A stretch of 64,000 nucleotides of DNA, from NCBI RefSeq assembly GCF_002259405.1, contig NZ_NPFW01000022.1:124001-188000 (forward strand). Direction: 5' to 3'. Made by a program: the position numbers and the translations under genes. This DNA is from Rhodococcus sp. 14-2483-1-2 (lineage in GTDB: Bacteria; Actinomycetota; Actinomycetes; Mycobacteriales; Mycobacteriaceae). Below the pieces are notes generated by a model. It was not told the origin of the DNA. It made no database searches and saw only the letters and a list, made by a program, of their open reading frames with translations. This document shows, piece after piece, positions 34,095-43,110 of the stretch (the first letter of the stretch is position 1; each line of letters starts with the position of its first letter).

Positions 34095-35323
34095 CACTCG
34101 ACTCGATCTCTCTGGCGGTCTCGACCATCCGGTCCGGCGGCATTGTCGTCGTACTCGACGATGCCGATCGCGAGAACGAAGCCGACCTGGTGATGGCGGC
34201 GGAGTTCGCCAGCGAGGACGCCATTGCGTTCTTCCTGCAGCACACGTCCGGTTTCATCTGTGCGCCAATCGATTCGGAGACGCAGTCGAGGTTGGGTCTG
34301 CCTCGGATGACGCAGATCAATACCGAACTACTCGGCACGGCGTTCCTGGTCAGCGTCGATGCAGCCAGGTCCACCACCACGGGCATCAGCGCGGGGGATC
34401 GCGCCGCCACTCTTCGTGCATTGGCTCATCCGGATACCGTCGGAAGCGACTTGAATCGACCGGGGCATGTCCTGCCACTCCTGGCGAAACCGGGTGGAGT
34501 TCTGGAAAGGCGAGGTCACACCGAGGCGGCAGTCGACCTGTGTCTGGCTGCTGGGCTTCGGCCCGTCGCGGTGATCTGCGAACTGGTCACCGAGGACAAG
34601 CGGAGGATGCTCGCAGGAGAGGGTGCGGAGGAATTCGCCCGCGCCCACGGATTGCCCGTCGTGTCGATCGACGATCTCGCTTCGTATCGCAGGAACAATC
34701 CTGCGAGCCTGTGCGGTCGTGCGCGGATCCCATTGCGCGGCAGTGTGTTCGATATTCTCAGCTACCGATCGCGCCACCGATACGGCGCCGAACACATCGC
34801 TCTCGTGCTGGGTGAGGTGACCGGTGGTGAGGCTGCTGTGGCGGTACGGGTTCACAGCGAATGTGCAACGGGTGACATCTTCGGCTCGGAGCGATGCGAC
34901 TGCGGTGCCCAGCTCGATCTTTCGCTAGCCGAGATCATCGAGCGTGGCCGCGGGGTGATCGTCTACCTGCGTGGGCACGAGGGCCGCGGAATCGGGTTGG
35001 CCGCAAAGCTCAGGGCGTACGAGCTGCAGGACTCCGATGGGTTGGACACCGTCGAGGCGAATCTCGCACAGGGTCTGCCTGCCGATGCCCGGCGCTACGA
35101 TGCGGCGGCCGAGATTCTCGAAGATCTCGGTGTTGGGTCCGTGGATCTGTTGACCAACAACCCCGACAAGCTCGCCGCGCTGCGACAAGCCGGTGTCGAC
35201 GTGGTCCACCGAACGCCGGTGATCGTGTCGGTGACCGACAGCAACGTCCGCTACTTGCGTTCCAAGGCGGACCGGATGGGGCACCTGTTGCCGCCGGTTC
35301 TCCCAGTTTCCTTCTCCCCCTAG
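34091..35323 (+). CDS. ribBA: RibBA-type bifunctional riboflavin enzyme inside a catabolic operon
   Basis: A 410-residue fusion. Residues 1-200 are dihydroxybutanone-phosphate synthase with the acidic loop DDADRENEADLV (usual DRENEGD with Gly replaced by Ala) and RPGHVLPLLA. Residues about 205-395 are GTP cyclohydrolase II with the zinc site SECATGDIFGSERCDCG and the arginine motif GHEGRGIGL. It makes the two precursors of riboflavin. The main copy of such genes usually sits in a rib operon; this one is translated in series with a monooxygenase, its reductase and a small protein, apparently to supply flavin on demand. Confidence 0.92.
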   Translation: MTLDSISLAVSTIRSGGIVVVLDDADRENEADLVMAAEFASEDAIAFFLQHTSGFICAPIDSETQSRLGLPRMTQINTELLGTAFLVSVDAARSTTTGISAGDRAATLRALAHPDTVGSDLNRPGHVLPLLAKPGGVLERRGHTEAAVDLCLAAGLRPVAVICELVTEDKRRMLAGEGAEEFARAHGLPVVSIDDLASYRRNNPASLCGRARIPLRGSVFDILSYRSRHRYGAEHIALVLGEVTGGEAAVAVRVHSECATGDIFGSERCDCGAQLDLSLAEIIERGRGVIVYLRGHEGRGIGLAAKLRAYELQDSDGLDTVEANLAQGLPADARRYDAAAEILEDLGVGSVDLLTNNPDKLAALRQAGVDVVHRTPVIVSVTDSNVRYLRSKADRMGHLLPPVLPVSFSP

Positions 35324-35350
35324 AACAACACGAAAGTCGAAGGTGGACAG

Positions 35351-36895
35351 TTGATTACCATCTCACCCCGTGCCAACACCGTCGATTCCGTCCTTCATCG
35401 GAGCGCGGTGAGGTTCGAGTCGAGAATTGCGGTTGTCTTCGGTGACCGACAATGGACATACGGCGAGTTGGACGAAGCGGTGTCCCGAGCCGCAACGTGG
35501 TTGTTGGCTCGAGGCCTCTCGCGCGGTGATCGTGTGGCCACTCTGGGACACAACTCGGATGCGTACCTCATCGCATTTCTCGGATGTTCCAGGGCCGGTC
35601 TGGTTCACGTTCCGATCAACTCAGGCCTTGCGGGAGCAGAATTGTTATACCTCTTCGACGACTGCGAGGCCTCACTCGTCCTGGTGGACATGGACCTGAT
35701 GGACAGACTCTCCGAGATGGATCCGAAGGCGACGGTACGCACACTTCACGGCGAAGGTGCTTCCTTTCTGACCGGTCTCGAGACCATCGATTCGGCCGAA
35801 TCGGCTTTCGTAGGTGATGCCGCCGACACCGACACGGTGCAGCTTCTCTACACCTCGGGCACAACGTCGAAGCCCAAGGGCGCGATCATGTCTCATCGCG
35901 CGCTGACACACGAGTACATGTCGAGCATCCTGGCACTGGACTGCAACGAATTCGACCGCCCCTTGCACGCGATGCCGCTGTACCATTCGGCTGGGATGCA
36001 CGTCTTTCTTCTTCCGTATCTGGCGGTCGGTGCCACCAACCACATCATCACGGTGCCCAGCATTCCGGCGATCATCGAACAGATGACGACGCACGAGCTC
36101 ACCGCAGTGTTCCTCGCGCCCACTGTGTGGGTACCCCTGGTCAATCACCCCACCTTCGAGGCGTGCGGCCTGCCGACGCTGAGGAAGGCGTTCTACGGAG
36201 CGTCGATCATGCCTGCCGTCGCCCTCGAACGACTACGTTCTCATTGCCCGAAGGCAGGTCTGTACAACTGCTTCGGTCAGTCCGAGATCGGGCCGATGGC
36301 GACTGTTCTGCGGCCCGACGAGCACGCGGAGCGCCCGCTCTCGTGTGGTCGGTCGGTCATGTTCGTCGAGCTTCGCGTGGTCGACGCGCAGTTCGAGGAC
36401 GTGGCAGCGGGGGAGATGGGAGAGATCCTCTATCGCTCACCTCAGCTGTGCGACGGCTACTGGAACAAACCCGAAGCGACGGCCGAGGCGTTTCACGATG
36501 GGTGGTTCCGTTCGGGCGATCTGGCGCGCCGCGACGAAGAGGGTTACGTGACCATCGTCGACCGGATCAAGGACGTCATCAACACCGGCGGTGTGCTGGT
36601 CGCCTCGCGCGAGGTCGAGGACGTGCTTTACGGACATCCTGCTGTCGCCGAGGTTGCAGTGATCGGCATGCCGCACCCGCGTTGGATCGAGGCCGTGACT
36701 GCATTCGTGGTCCGTAAGCCTGGAATGACGGTCGATGAAACAGAACTGATCACGCACGGGCGAACCGAGCTCGCGTCGTTCAAACTGCCCAAGATGGTCG
36801 TCTTCGTCGACGAACTCCCGCGCAACAGTTCAGGAAAGTTACTCAAGCGTCAGCTGCGCAATGGCGACGCGGTCGCAGCGCTGTCGACCCGATGA
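35351..36895 (+). CDS. Acyl-CoA synthetase (ANL superfamily)
   Basis: A 514-residue adenylate-forming ligase read from TTG 35351, the only in-frame start near the 5' end; AAGGTGG lies 7 bases upstream. Core motifs: LLYTSGTTSKPKGA (P-loop-like A3, about 165-178), FGQSEIGP (about 304-311), GWFRSGDLA (about 379-387), DRIKDVINTGG (about 398-408) and the terminal catalytic lysine in NSSGKLLKR. It activates a carboxylic acid to its CoA thioester through an acyl-adenylate. In this operon the likely substrate is the acid produced from the oxygenated ring. Confidence 0.9.
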   Translation: MITISPRANTVDSVLHRSAVRFESRIAVVFGDRQWTYGELDEAVSRAATWLLARGLSRGDRVATLGHNSDAYLIAFLGCSRAGLVHVPINSGLAGAELLYLFDDCEASLVLVDMDLMDRLSEMDPKATVRTLHGEGASFLTGLETIDSAESAFVGDAADTDTVQLLYTSGTTSKPKGAIMSHRALTHEYMSSILALDCNEFDRPLHAMPLYHSAGMHVFLLPYLAVGATNHIITVPSIPAIIEQMTTHELTAVFLAPTVWVPLVNHPTFEACGLPTLRKAFYGASIMPAVALERLRSHCPKAGLYNCFGQSEIGPMATVLRPDEHAERPLSCGRSVMFVELRVVDAQFEDVAAGEMGEILYRSPQLCDGYWNKPEATAEAFHDGWFRSGDLARRDEEGYVTIVDRIKDVINTGGVLVASREVEDVLYGHPAVAEVAVIGMPHPRWIEAVTAFVVRKPGMTVDETELITHGRTELASFKLPKMVVFVDELPRNSSGKLLKRQLRNGDAVAALSTR

Positions 36896-36913
36896 AAGTG
36901 GCGAATTCCCGCC

Positions 36914-36956
36914 TACCGATAGTGCTGCGACGTAATCTGAAAACGGACTATCGGTA
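36914..36956. promoter_or_regulatory. Perfect ten-base dyad upstream of the LuxR regulator
   Basis: TACCGATAGT (36914-36923) and ACTATCGGTA (36947-36956) are perfect inverted copies with a 23-base spacer, 33 bases centre to centre, i.e. three helical turns. It begins 18 bases after the acyl-CoA ligase stop and ends 24 bases before the regulator ATG. No T run follows, so an operator is more likely than a terminator. Confidence 0.55.
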
Positions 36957-36980
36957 ACGAGATCGTGAGCGGCGAACGAC

Positions 36981-37778
36981 ATGTACAGATCTGTGAGCGA
37001 TTCTGGTCGATCACCGACCGCGTCGACACCTCCAGAGGTGTCCGCGTGGCAGTACAAAGCCGTATTCGAGCTGCTCGAGGTGTGCCAGGACGCTCGCAGT
37101 TTGTCGGAATTCAAGGTGAGGCTCGTCGAGTCCTTGGGCGAGATGTTCGGATATGCCAACACCACATTCTTGCAGGGTGCGACATACGCGGACATATTCG
37201 ACGATGCGAAGGCGGTGACGCAGGGCAGAACGACTGCGATTTTGGAGGAGTATCACGAACGGTGGAGGGACAAGGATATCTTTCGTCTGCCTGCCTCGGC
37301 CAAAGCGCTCGTGGGCGGATCGGTACTCAGCCACACCCAGATCGGTCGCATACCGGACTCCACGAAAAGTTATCTCAGCGAATTCCTGTACAGGCACAAG
37401 CTGCACAGCGTTTCTGCAATGCATCTGAATTTACCGAACAACGGCCACGCGCTCGTCGGCATCTTCGACTCCGCTGACATGGAACCGGACGAAACCGATC
37501 TTCACGTTCTCCGGCTCGTAGCACGTCAGTTGACCTGCATTGCACGAACCATGCCTTCGGATGAGCAGCGCGTGTGGCTGGACAGGCTGACGACGCGTCA
37601 GCAACAGATAGCAGCGCTCGTCGCCGAAGGTCGCACGAACGACGAACTGGCACTCGAACTCGGCTTCACCCTCGACACCGCGAAAAAACACGTCAGCCGA
37701 ATCTTCTCGAGGGTAGGTGTACGTAACCGTGCAGAGTTCGTCCGTGAATATCACGCACATACGATTGTCCGACCGTAA
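36981..37778 (+). CDS. LuxR-family (single-domain HTH) transcriptional regulator
   Basis: A 265-residue regulator. The C-terminal about 60 residues are a LuxR/GerE helix-turn-helix: LTTRQQQIAALVAEGRTNDE and FTLDTAKKHVSRIFSRVGV. The N-terminal about 195 residues form an unassigned sensory domain with GAF-like alternation of strands and helices. It is the last gene of the rightward catabolic set and is preceded by a perfect inverted repeat, so it probably controls that set and itself. The inducer is unknown. Confidence 0.85.
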   Translation: MYRSVSDSGRSPTASTPPEVSAWQYKAVFELLEVCQDARSLSEFKVRLVESLGEMFGYANTTFLQGATYADIFDDAKAVTQGRTTAILEEYHERWRDKDIFRLPASAKALVGGSVLSHTQIGRIPDSTKSYLSEFLYRHKLHSVSAMHLNLPNNGHALVGIFDSADMEPDETDLHVLRLVARQLTCIARTMPSDEQRVWLDRLTTRQQQIAALVAEGRTNDELALELGFTLDTAKKHVSRIFSRVGVRNRAEFVREYHAHTIVRP

Positions 37779-37784
37779 GGTCGG
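37769..37784 (+). terminator. Short hairpin overlapping the LuxR gene stop
   Basis: CCGACC-gtaa-GGTCGG, a perfect six-base stem whose loop contains the stop codon. There is no T run, so termination strength is uncertain. Confidence 0.35.
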
Positions 37785-38663
37785 CTCAGCGCGTTGCGGG
37801 TATTGCAGACGGAAGGCGCTGCCCATGGCCCTCGGTCCGAGTGTCACATGCTTATCGCCGAACGGCACGTATCCGCTCACGGGCTGGTGTGCAACGACGG
37901 AGTGACGCACCGAAGTGCCTGTTTCTCAGTGCTTCTCGGCGAATTAAGTCATTGTGGCCGATCCTGATGAGCAGTTACGGGCAAGCCTCGGACTTCGGAG
38001 GCGATGCGGTGCAGCGGCAGTACTCCATGACCAGCATGCATCGATGCGGTCGTCGGATACGTGGGAGTCGTTGCAAGCGAGCAACTTCGAGTTTCGAGTC
38101 GAGTTCGGAGTCGCTCCGATCTCTAGTCGCTTCGATCCCGCAAGTTTATCGGGGTGCATACCGGTATCCGGACAGGGGGCGCGTTTCAGCCAGTTGACAT
38201 AATGTTGATTATCGGCAAAATATGGCCGCAGCTCGGAGGCCGTGTCGATGGTCGGCAGGTCATCTCGCGTGCGCTGATACATTCCGGGTAGGTCCTTGTC
38301 GCCTGTCCATCGGCAATCCGCTTTCTCGAGTGGCCTCCGGCCGTCATCCGTGGAGTTGCCCAGCAGGCGGCTGCTCGCCGCGAATCGATGGAATGCTCGG
38401 TATCGACGTAACCCGGGCGGCCCTTTTCTGGTCGCCTCCTGGGGTCGACTTCAGGTCCAGCTCCATCACATCGAATCGTCACTGTGACGATTCGATGTGA
38501 TGGAGCGGAACTGCCATTTGTTGCCACCTGACATCGGCGATAATCGCTCGAGGCACAAACAGTCGTTGTGGTCAGTACTGGCCGATCGACTGGTCGAATC
38601 ACCCGTTCCTGTTACGCTCCGAGGAATTGTTGCTCGGGGCAAAAACCAGCCGAAGGTCACTCG
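37785..38663. other. Gene-poor stretch (about 880 bases) with a large palindrome
   Basis: No frame looks coding on either strand; the short open frames present have no family resemblance. The stretch is somewhat richer in A+T than its surroundings near 38180-38230. Its one striking element is the 47-base palindrome at 38460-38506. The final 100 bases hold the leader of the GGDEF gene. Confidence 0.6.
38460..38506. repeat. Perfect 47-base palindrome with 23-base arms
   Basis: The left arm (38460-38482) begins GCTCCATCACATCGAATCG and ends in TCAC. A single T at 38483 is the centre. The right arm (38484-38506) is its exact reverse complement, ending GATGTGATGGAGC. There is no T tract on either side and no gene ending nearby, so it does not look like an ordinary terminator. 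It starts 682 bases after the LuxR gene and ends 158 bases before the GGDEF gene. It may be a large operator, a mobile-element end, a recombination site or an assembly artefact. Confidence 0.85.
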
Positions 38664-39743
38664 ATGTTTGCCGTTCGTCCGTTCAGCTCGGCCTCGGGTC
38701 GAAATGCGTCACGCCCACGCGAGGACACGTCGGTGTCGGAGTTGTTGGATCTGGACGCGACTCGAACTCGCCTCATTCGATTGATCGTCGGCTTGGGTAC
38801 GTTCTCGATCGGGCTCATCGGATTGCTCAGCGCACCGTCCGAGGAGTACAGCGGTTGGCGAGTGTATGCGGTGGTCGCCATCAGTCTGACCGCGTTTCCG
38901 GTCGCGCTGCGTTGGGTGTTCGGCAGATGGCCCGGCCGGCGTCTGCTGAGCGCGTTCATCGTGTATTCGGATATATCCATCGCGGTCAGTCTGGTGATGA
39001 AAGACACGGCGTTGACGGCAATGGGCGGAACGGTCTTGTTCGCTGTAGTCACGATGCTGGCCGTAATAGCGGTGCCGCCACTCCCCTGCGCCATACATAT
39101 GCTTTTCGCTACGGCCATTCTGTCCGTCGTGGCCGTACGCACGGTCCAGGCCGACATCGCCAGCGGCTGGGTCGTCGCCGCACACAGCTTGACCATGTTG
39201 TTGATATTCGCCTCTCCACTGGTCTTGGTGGTGTACGTGAGCGAACTCCGTTCTCGTGCAAGAGAATCGCTGGTCGATCCGCTGACCGGTCTGCACAACC
39301 GTCGCGGACTGTTCGCCGCGGTTGCTGCCACCGCCATGGCGACGTCGGATGTCGAACCCAGGGTGATATGCGCCGTTGCCGCCGACGTCGACGGGATGAA
39401 GCGTGTCAACGACAACTACGGACACCACACCGGCGACGCCGTCCTCGTCGACGTTGCCCAGCATCTGCGAGCGTTGGCCGCAAACCGCTGGATCGTTGCA
39501 CGATTGGGCGGTGACGAGTTCGCATGCATCGCCGTCGGTCGGCGTGCCGACCTCGCTGCTCGAACCGATGACCTCGTAGCGAGCCTGACACAGGCCCGGA
39601 TGTTGTCCGGACTCACCGTCAGCGTCGGGTCGGCGGCCGTACACATCGACGCGGACAGCAATGTTCGGCAGTCTGCGCACGACGTACTGCGCATCGCGGA
39701 CTCGGAGATGTATCGCGCGAAACGCAGTCGCTGGCCGGCGTGA
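38664..39743 (+). CDS. Membrane-bound diguanylate cyclase
   Basis: A 359-residue protein. About six transmembrane helices (residues about 35-195) form a MASE-like sensor. A diguanylate cyclase domain follows, opening with DPLTGLHNRRGL and carrying GGDEF at 282-286. The RxxD inhibitory site is absent (the residues before GGDEF are RWIVARL), so product inhibition at that site is unlikely. It should make cyclic di-GMP. The ATG 38664 follows GAAGG; an in-frame upstream ATG at 38568 would add a leader with no homology. It is unrelated in architecture to the GGDEF-EAL protein at 19911-22106. Confidence 0.88.
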   Translation: MFAVRPFSSASGRNASRPREDTSVSELLDLDATRTRLIRLIVGLGTFSIGLIGLLSAPSEEYSGWRVYAVVAISLTAFPVALRWVFGRWPGRRLLSAFIVYSDISIAVSLVMKDTALTAMGGTVLFAVVTMLAVIAVPPLPCAIHMLFATAILSVVAVRTVQADIASGWVVAAHSLTMLLIFASPLVLVVYVSELRSRARESLVDPLTGLHNRRGLFAAVAATAMATSDVEPRVICAVAADVDGMKRVNDNYGHHTGDAVLVDVAQHLRALAANRWIVARLGGDEFACIAVGRRADLAARTDDLVASLTQARMLSGLTVSVGSAAVHIDADSNVRQSAHDVLRIADSEMYRAKRSRWPA

Positions 39744-39803
39744 GCAGGTGTCTCTCCCCTGGCCTGCGCCTTCCACTCGGCGTTGGGTGGTCACGCGCGT
39801 CGG

Positions 39804-41477
39804 TCACGGACGCTCCTCGAGAGGTACCGGTTCCGTTGTAGATCTGGGAAACTTCTCGGTTTCGGGCGTTCCGAGAGCGGGGTCGAATTCGTCGCCGACG
39901 GGATCGGGGGGCGTAGCACCCACCTGATCCGCCAACTCCAATCCCGCACCTGCGTAGACGTTGAACGCGATGTCCACGCCGTGCTCCTTGGCCCACTGCA
40001 CTTCGTCGTCGTAGCGAGCCACGGCTGCGACCGTTCCACTGAATCCGGATTCGCGCAGACAGGCGAGTGCTGTGACGTTGGCACCGTGACGTGGCATCGC
40101 GAGCACGGCAATGCGGACCGACTCGGAATGCCGCAGTTGATTCCAGAAATCGAGATCGGTTGCGTCCCCCTCGATGACTCGCAGTCCTTGATCGGCGAGG
40201 CGGCGAATACGAGGCCCGTCGTAGTCGACTCCCACCACATCGAGACGGTAGTGATCGGTGAGTCGCTGATAGGCCGCGAATCCGACACGACCCATGCCGA
40301 TCACGACGACCTCGGCGTCGCCGGCGTCGCCGGATCGCTCCTCGGGATGCAGGCTCTGCTCGTCCTGCTCGGGCAGACGTGTCGCGATCTTCTCGACCAT
40401 CAGGTGTCCACGGCCGTTCACCAGAGCCGACGCGACAAAACTCAGAGCTACGGCGATCGACATTTCGACCAGCCATGCCGGTGCGAGGAGGCCGGTCGTC
40501 ACACCTACCGAAACGACGATCAGACCGAACTCGGAGTAGTTCATCAGGCTCAGTCCGGCGAGGAGCGCGGTCCGATATCGCAACTTCATCATGGCGAACA
40601 AGCCCAGGTACAGGACGGATTTGAGTGGCAGCAGGAGCACCATGAGCAGGGCGACGCCAAGACTGGGTAGGTCCGGCAACCCGGACAGACCGATCGAGAC
40701 GAAGAAGCCGACCAGGAGCAGTTCCTTGATGTGGAACAGCGATCGTGACAGTTCGGACGAGGCCGGATGCGATGCCAGCAACACACCGATGACCAGCGCG
40801 CCCAGGTCCCCTTTGAGTCCGAGGGCGGAGAACAATGCGTAACCCGGGACCAGCGCCATCACGATGCCGAACAGCGATTGCATCTCGCCGTGGCCCAGTC
40901 CGCTCCATATTCTCCGAAGGATCCGCGTCACCGGCCACAGCAGTACCAGCGTCACCGCCCATGGGCTCGGTAGTGAACCGCTGGTGATCGTGAGGAAAAC
41001 CACGGCAACGATGTCCTGCATGACCAGGACACCGATCGCCACGCGCCCGTAGAGGGCGTGCGACTCCCCTCGCTCTTCGAGAACTTTGACCACGAACACT
41101 GTGCTCGAGAACGACATCGCAAAGGCGAGCAACGCTATCGTCGTCAGGCTCTGGCCGGACAACATGGCCAATCCGGCGACGGCGGCGAGCCACAGCACGG
41201 TGGTACCGACCACGATGCTCGCCACCAGATGCACCGAGGTCGTCAGCCACACCTCCCGGCGCAGAAGAATACGAACGTCGAGCTTGAGGCCGATAGCGAA
41301 CAACAGCAGCGTCACGCCCAGATCGGCGATGAGCTCGAGCTGGGGCACCTCACCGACATCGAGCGCATTGATGACGAAACCGGCAGCGAGAAACCCGACC
41401 AGGGGAGGTAGCCGTACCACCATGGCAAGTCCGCCCAAACCGAAGGCGATGACGAGGTAGATCGCGGCAATTGTCAT
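39804..41477 (-). CDS. KefB/YbaL-type monovalent cation:proton antiporter with TrkA-N domain
   Basis: A 557-residue CPA2-family membrane protein. Residues 1-375 hold about 12 transmembrane helices, including the AFAMSFSSTVFVVKVLEERGE motif of the family. Residues about 405-520 are a cytosolic TrkA-N (RCK) nucleotide-binding domain, VVVIGMGRVGFAAYQRL, which gates the transporter. It is expected to exchange K+ or Na+ for protons. ATG 41477 was chosen because the frame upstream overlaps a strong hairpin region and lacks homology. Confidence 0.9.
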   Translation of the reverse strand: MTIAAIYLVIAFGLGGLAMVVRLPPLVGFLAAGFVINALDVGEVPQLELIADLGVTLLLFAIGLKLDVRILLRREVWLTTSVHLVASIVVGTTVLWLAAVAGLAMLSGQSLTTIALLAFAMSFSSTVFVVKVLEERGESHALYGRVAIGVLVMQDIVAVVFLTITSGSLPSPWAVTLVLLWPVTRILRRIWSGLGHGEMQSLFGIVMALVPGYALFSALGLKGDLGALVIGVLLASHPASSELSRSLFHIKELLLVGFFVSIGLSGLPDLPSLGVALLMVLLLPLKSVLYLGLFAMMKLRYRTALLAGLSLMNYSEFGLIVVSVGVTTGLLAPAWLVEMSIAVALSFVASALVNGRGHLMVEKIATRLPEQDEQSLHPEERSGDAGDAEVVVIGMGRVGFAAYQRLTDHYRLDVVGVDYDGPRIRRLADQGLRVIEGDATDLDFWNQLRHSESVRIAVLAMPRHGANVTALACLRESGFSGTVAAVARYDDEVQWAKEHGVDIAFNVYAGAGLELADQVGATPPDPVGDEFDPALGTPETEKFPRSTTEPVPLEERP

Positions 41478-41604
41478 GCACGGTCCCTTTGCTGGTGGGC
41501 TGCAACCGGATCTCCAACGGATCGACGACATCGGCACATGCCGTCGGAGTGCCCCCAGTATCCCGGCATTGCGGGTATTTCACAGCGCACGAGTACCGAC
41601 GAGA

Positions 41605-41647
41605 ACGGCGATCGACGAAGTCGTCAGATGACTTCGTCGATCGCCGT
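41605..41647 (-). terminator. Strong hairpin terminator after the TerB-family gene
   Basis: ACGGCGATCGACGAAGTC (41605-41622) and its exact complement (41630-41647) give an 18-base stem with a seven-base loop. It lies 40 bases downstream of the TerB stop at 41687 in the leftward direction and before the antiporter start. There is no T run, as with many actinobacterial hairpins. Confidence 0.65.
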
Positions 41648-41686
41648 GAGCACGATCGAGCTACCGGTCCCTCCGTGCGGAAGGTC

Positions 41687-42142
41687 TCAGAGCTCGAACT
41701 CGGCCGGATCGATTCCGACTGCGAAGCACGCATTGCGTACGGCAGCCTTCTCGTGATCGTCGAAATGCCCGTCCGCGCCGCCGATGATGATGCCGATCTG
41801 GATGACGGCTCGTGCCTGGTCGGGCTTCGACTTCAACTTGCCGATCGTCGCTGTCGCCTCGACCTTCCCGAAGTCGAAGTCTCCTTGCAGCTTGTCGCAG
41901 TACCAGTCGAACTTCTGCCGAAGCTCGTCGGGCTCGAACACCCGCAGGGCCTCGTTGCCGGCGATCAGGGATGCCGTTTTCTGGCGCTCGGCAGGATCGA
42001 TGGTGCCGTCCGCCGCCGCGATCAGGGCACACATGGCCATGCTGCCGTTGGCGAATTCCTTGTTCTTGAACTGGCTGGTCTTGGTCTGCAGCTGGCCGTT
42101 CAATTCCTGTGCCTTGGACTTGAGTTGATCCCAGAACGCCAT
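41687..42142 (-). CDS. TerB-family tellurite-resistance/DUF533-like protein
   Basis: A 151-residue all-helical protein with the acidic metal-coordination motifs of TerB: IAAADGTIDPAERQK (about residues 42-56) and IIGGADGHFDDHEK (about 120-133). TerB binds Ca2+-like metal ions and acts in membrane-stress complexes with TerD-type proteins. There are no other ter genes here. GAGGAG precedes ATG 42142. Confidence 0.85.
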   Translation of the reverse strand: MAFWDQLKSKAQELNGQLQTKTSQFKNKEFANGSMAMCALIAAADGTIDPAERQKTASLIAGNEALRVFEPDELRQKFDWYCDKLQGDFDFGKVEATATIGKLKSKPDQARAVIQIGIIIGGADGHFDDHEKAAVRNACFAVGIDPAEFEL

Positions 42143-42233
42143 GGAGCTCCTCACTAGGTCGTACCGTCCGCGCAGTCGCACGGACGGTACGACCATTGTC
42201 CATGGAGTCGGTGAACGAGACGGGAACCGCAGT

Positions 42234-42566
42234 TCAGCGCAGCCGCTCTGCGTCGTGCGCCTTGGCCAACAGTTCGGCACACAGTCGGTGCAGTTCCGCG
42301 GCGTCGGCCCCTTCCGCCACCGCCGTGCCGACATCCTCGGCGGCACACCGAACCTCGAACGCTCGGTCGGCCGCCGCCGACACCTCCTCGGCGGTCAGCA
42401 CGACGGCGTCGTCGGGAATCGACGTTCCCTTGATTGCGCTGCGCTGCTCGTAGGCGCGTTGACGGCACGATTGACGGCAGTACCGCCGCTTGCGGCCGGT
42501 TCCGGTGTCGGCGACCGGGCGCCCACACCAGGCGCAGGTCTGGTCGCGGCGGGTTCTGGCGGACAT
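42234..42566 (-). CDS. Small zinc-finger-like protein
   Basis: A 110-residue protein with an N-terminal treble-clef-like motif: CAWCGRPV, then a spacer rich in Lys and Arg, then YCRQSCRQRA (two CxxC/CxxxC pairs, about residues 11-35). A helical, Ala/Glu-rich tail of about 60 residues follows. The finger resembles those that bind nucleic acid or proteins such as FPG/YacG types. Genes of this kind are found in nocardioforms without known function. It is divergent from rbpA. Confidence 0.72.
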   Translation of the reverse strand: MSARTRRDQTCAWCGRPVADTGTGRKRRYCRQSCRQRAYEQRSAIKGTSIPDDAVVLTAEEVSAAADRAFEVRCAAEDVGTAVAEGADAAELHRLCAELLAKAHDAERLR

Positions 42567-42758
42567 GGTCGTTCAGCCTACTGCGGTCGCGAGGTAAGAT
42601 CGCTCGATAAGCTGCGCCGATGGGACCGCACCGGGGCTCATCGGCCCGGGAACGAACCGGCGCGCGGCGACGTTGTAGATCAGTGGGTAGACGGTGTAGT
42701 TCGATGTCGACGGATGGCTTCGACGCACGTACCTACTATCGATGGAGAGGACTTCACC

Positions 42759-43097
42759 ATGGCAGATCGTGTACTTCGAGGTAGCCGACTGGGAGCGGTC
42801 AGCTACGAGACCGACCGTGATCACGACCTGGCTCCCCGCCGCGTTGCGCGCTACCGGTGCGACAACGGCGAGGAGTTCGACGTACCGTTCGCCGACGATG
42901 CCGAGATCCCCGGAACGTGGGCATGCCGCAACGGGTTGGAAGGGTCGCTGATCGAGGGCACCGCGCCGGAGGCCAAGAAGGTCAAGCCTCCCCGTACCCA
43001 CTGGGACATGCTGCTCGAGCGTCGTTCGGTCGACGAGCTCGAGGAACTTCTCAAGGAGCGCTTGGACCTGCTGAAGGTGAAGCGCCGCGGCGCATGA
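42759..43097 (+). CDS. rbpA: RNA polymerase-binding protein RbpA
   Basis: A 112-residue actinobacterial RNA polymerase factor. The N-terminus MADRVLRGSRLGAVSYETD, the beta-barrel core YRCDNGEEFDVPFADDAEIPG, the basic linker EAKKVKPPRTHWDMLLERRS and the sigma-binding helix DELEELLKERLDLLKVKR are all present. RbpA stabilises open promoter complexes with primary sigma factor and is essential in mycobacteria. GAGAGG precedes ATG 42759. Confidence 0.96.
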   Translation: MADRVLRGSRLGAVSYETDRDHDLAPRRVARYRCDNGEEFDVPFADDAEIPGTWACRNGLEGSLIEGTAPEAKKVKPPRTHWDMLLERRSVDELEELLKERLDLLKVKRRGA

Positions 43098-43110
43098 TTG
43101 TCGTTGCTCA

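Noticed and set aside
37431-37910. Minus-strand open frame of 159 residues beyond the LuxR gene
   Set aside because: Mostly antisense to the LuxR helix-turn-helix; the free part has no motif and no ribosome site.
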